A stretch of DNA of 64,000 bases from DTU013 sp964512095 (lineage in GTDB: Bacteria; Bacillota; Clostridia; Acetivibrionales; DTU013). A program made the translations under genes and the position numbers. The DNA is taken from contig CAZEIH010000001.1 of assembly GCA_964512095.1 (NCBI GenBank), positions 186,001 through 250,000 on the forward strand, written 5' to 3'. Positions 63,195 to 64,000 of the stretch are shown here, piece by piece (the stretch's first letter is position 1; each line of letters begins with the position of its first letter). The notes under the pieces were generated by a model, which ran no database searches, was not told the DNA's origin, and saw only the letters and a program-made list of their open reading frames with translations.

Positions 63195-63911
63195 ATGGGA
63201 AATATACTTGAAGCAAATCTGAGAAATGGGGCAGCTCAATTTGGTGCCCAACTCGATATAAAAATGGTAAGATTATTTTTTGAATACAAAAGGATACTGC
63301 TAGAATGGAATGAAAAAATGAATTTAACTGCAATACGTGATGATAGAGAAATCATACTGAAACATTTTGTGGATTCTCTATGTATTATTCCGTTTCTAGA
63401 GGGTGTTGAAACACTGATTGATGTTGGAACAGGAGCAGGTTTTCCAGGAATACCTTTAAAAATAGTAAAGCCTGACATTGATATAGTACTACTTGATTCT
63501 CTTGAAAAGAGGATAGGCTTTCTTGACGCTGTTACCTCCGAGCTTAACCTGAAGGCAATAAAAGCAGTTCATATGAGAGCGGAAGACGCAGGTAAGTATC
63601 CAGAATTCAGAGAAAAATTTGACGTAGTAACTGCGAGAGCTGTAGCGGCTCTGCCAATTCTACTAGAATATTGCCTCCCTCTTGTTAGAATGGGAGGAAT
63701 ATTTATCGCAATGAAGGGCTGTTGTCAAGATGAGATATCCATTTCAAACAAAGCTCTAAATATTCTTGGTGGAGAAATTGATGAGGTAAAGGAATTTACT
63801 TTGCCGGATACTGACATAAAAAGAAGTATAGTAATTGTGAGAAAATTGCGACAAACGCCGACGATTTACCCTAGAAAAGCGGGAAAACCGTCAAGAGAGC
63901 CGTTGGTATGA
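63195..63911 (+). CDS. rsmG: 16S rRNA (guanine-N7) methyltransferase RsmG
   Basis: SAM-dependent methylation of G527 of 16S rRNA. 238 aa, with LEWNEKMNLTAIRD, SAM motif DVGTGAGFPGIPLKI (~77) and VTARAVAALPILLEYCLPL (~146). Last complete gene of the window; no parA/noc start is seen in the 89 bases after it. Confidence 0.97.
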   Translation: MGNILEANLRNGAAQFGAQLDIKMVRLFFEYKRILLEWNEKMNLTAIRDDREIILKHFVDSLCIIPFLEGVETLIDVGTGAGFPGIPLKIVKPDIDIVLLDSLEKRIGFLDAVTSELNLKAIKAVHMRAEDAGKYPEFREKFDVVTARAVAALPILLEYCLPLVRMGGIFIAMKGCCQDEISISNKALNILGGEIDEVKEFTLPDTDIKRSIVIVRKLRQTPTIYPRKAGKPSREPLV

Positions 63912-64000
63912 GTTGGCTTGTGTAACAAATTAAGAAAATGGGACGAACGATTTCTGTAATATAAAAAAGGAAATTAAAAAAGCAGCGGCGAATAATTACT

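Overview
The window looks like the replication-origin region of a low-GC, spore-forming, anaerobic Clostridia chromosome. Evidence: the dnaA-dnaN-yaaA-recF-remB-gyrB block faces away from rpmH-rnpA-yidD-yidC-jag-mnmE-mnmG-rsmG; perfect DnaA boxes and parS sites are present; sporulation and germination genes are abundant (sleB, ypeB, sipL, yabG, bofA, a cotS-like gene); and the metabolism is anaerobic (pyruvate:ferredoxin oxidoreductase, formate-THF ligase, an [FeFe]-hydrogenase-like sensor). The gene set suits Ruminiclostridium/Acetivibrio-type clostridia, but the genus is only a guess. I see no transposase, prophage or CRISPR array.

Layout. 0-2.6 kb: tRNA-Arg(ACG), a DnaD-like protein and a DnaC-like helicase loader. 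2.6-11.8 kb: CPBP protease, ypeB-sleB, an MGDG-synthase-like glycosyltransferase, a lipoprotein with a decayed NlpC/P60 domain coupled to YhaN/YhaO-like SbcCD relatives, and acpS. 11.9-15.3 kb: a membrane-stress operon of AAA ATPase, PspA and a membrane coiled-coil protein. 15.4-20.5 kb: HMA protein, GntR regulator, ispE, sipL, veg, yabG. 20.7-28.8 kb: fhs, cotS-like, nifJ, bofA, yaaL, NUDIX. 29-36.7 kb: VanW protein, sugar isomerase plus Gfo/Idh dehydrogenase, YflT-like protein and a DUF2975/HTH/DUF4173 operon. 36.9-41.7 kb: MBOAT, SGNH/deacetylase fusion, acyl carrier protein and FkbH-like HAD protein. 41.9-47.8 kb: small membrane protein, ABC exporter, two tRNA-Ser genes, hydrogenase-MCP sensor, DUF4446. 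48-64 kb: parB-parA, then the origin.

Replication starts near 54.8-56.8 kb. Most genes left of dnaA are on the minus strand and all to its right are on the plus strand, so most are co-directional with forks. Head-on exceptions are dnaD-dnaC, the glycosyltransferase, the HMA gene, fhs, vanW and the sugar pair.

The strongest candidate for an undescribed system is 36.9-41.7 kb. It mirrors the Dlt logic (carrier protein, MBOAT, SGNH acyltransferase), but the DltA ligase is replaced by an FkbH-type protein, a family known to load glyceryl units onto carrier proteins. The extracellular enzyme is also fused to a polysaccharide deacetylase. Second is a family of modular ~80-125 bp intergenic repeats (six copies, one supplying a stop codon). 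Third is a perfect parS embedded in the 38-bp palindromic terminator of gyrB.
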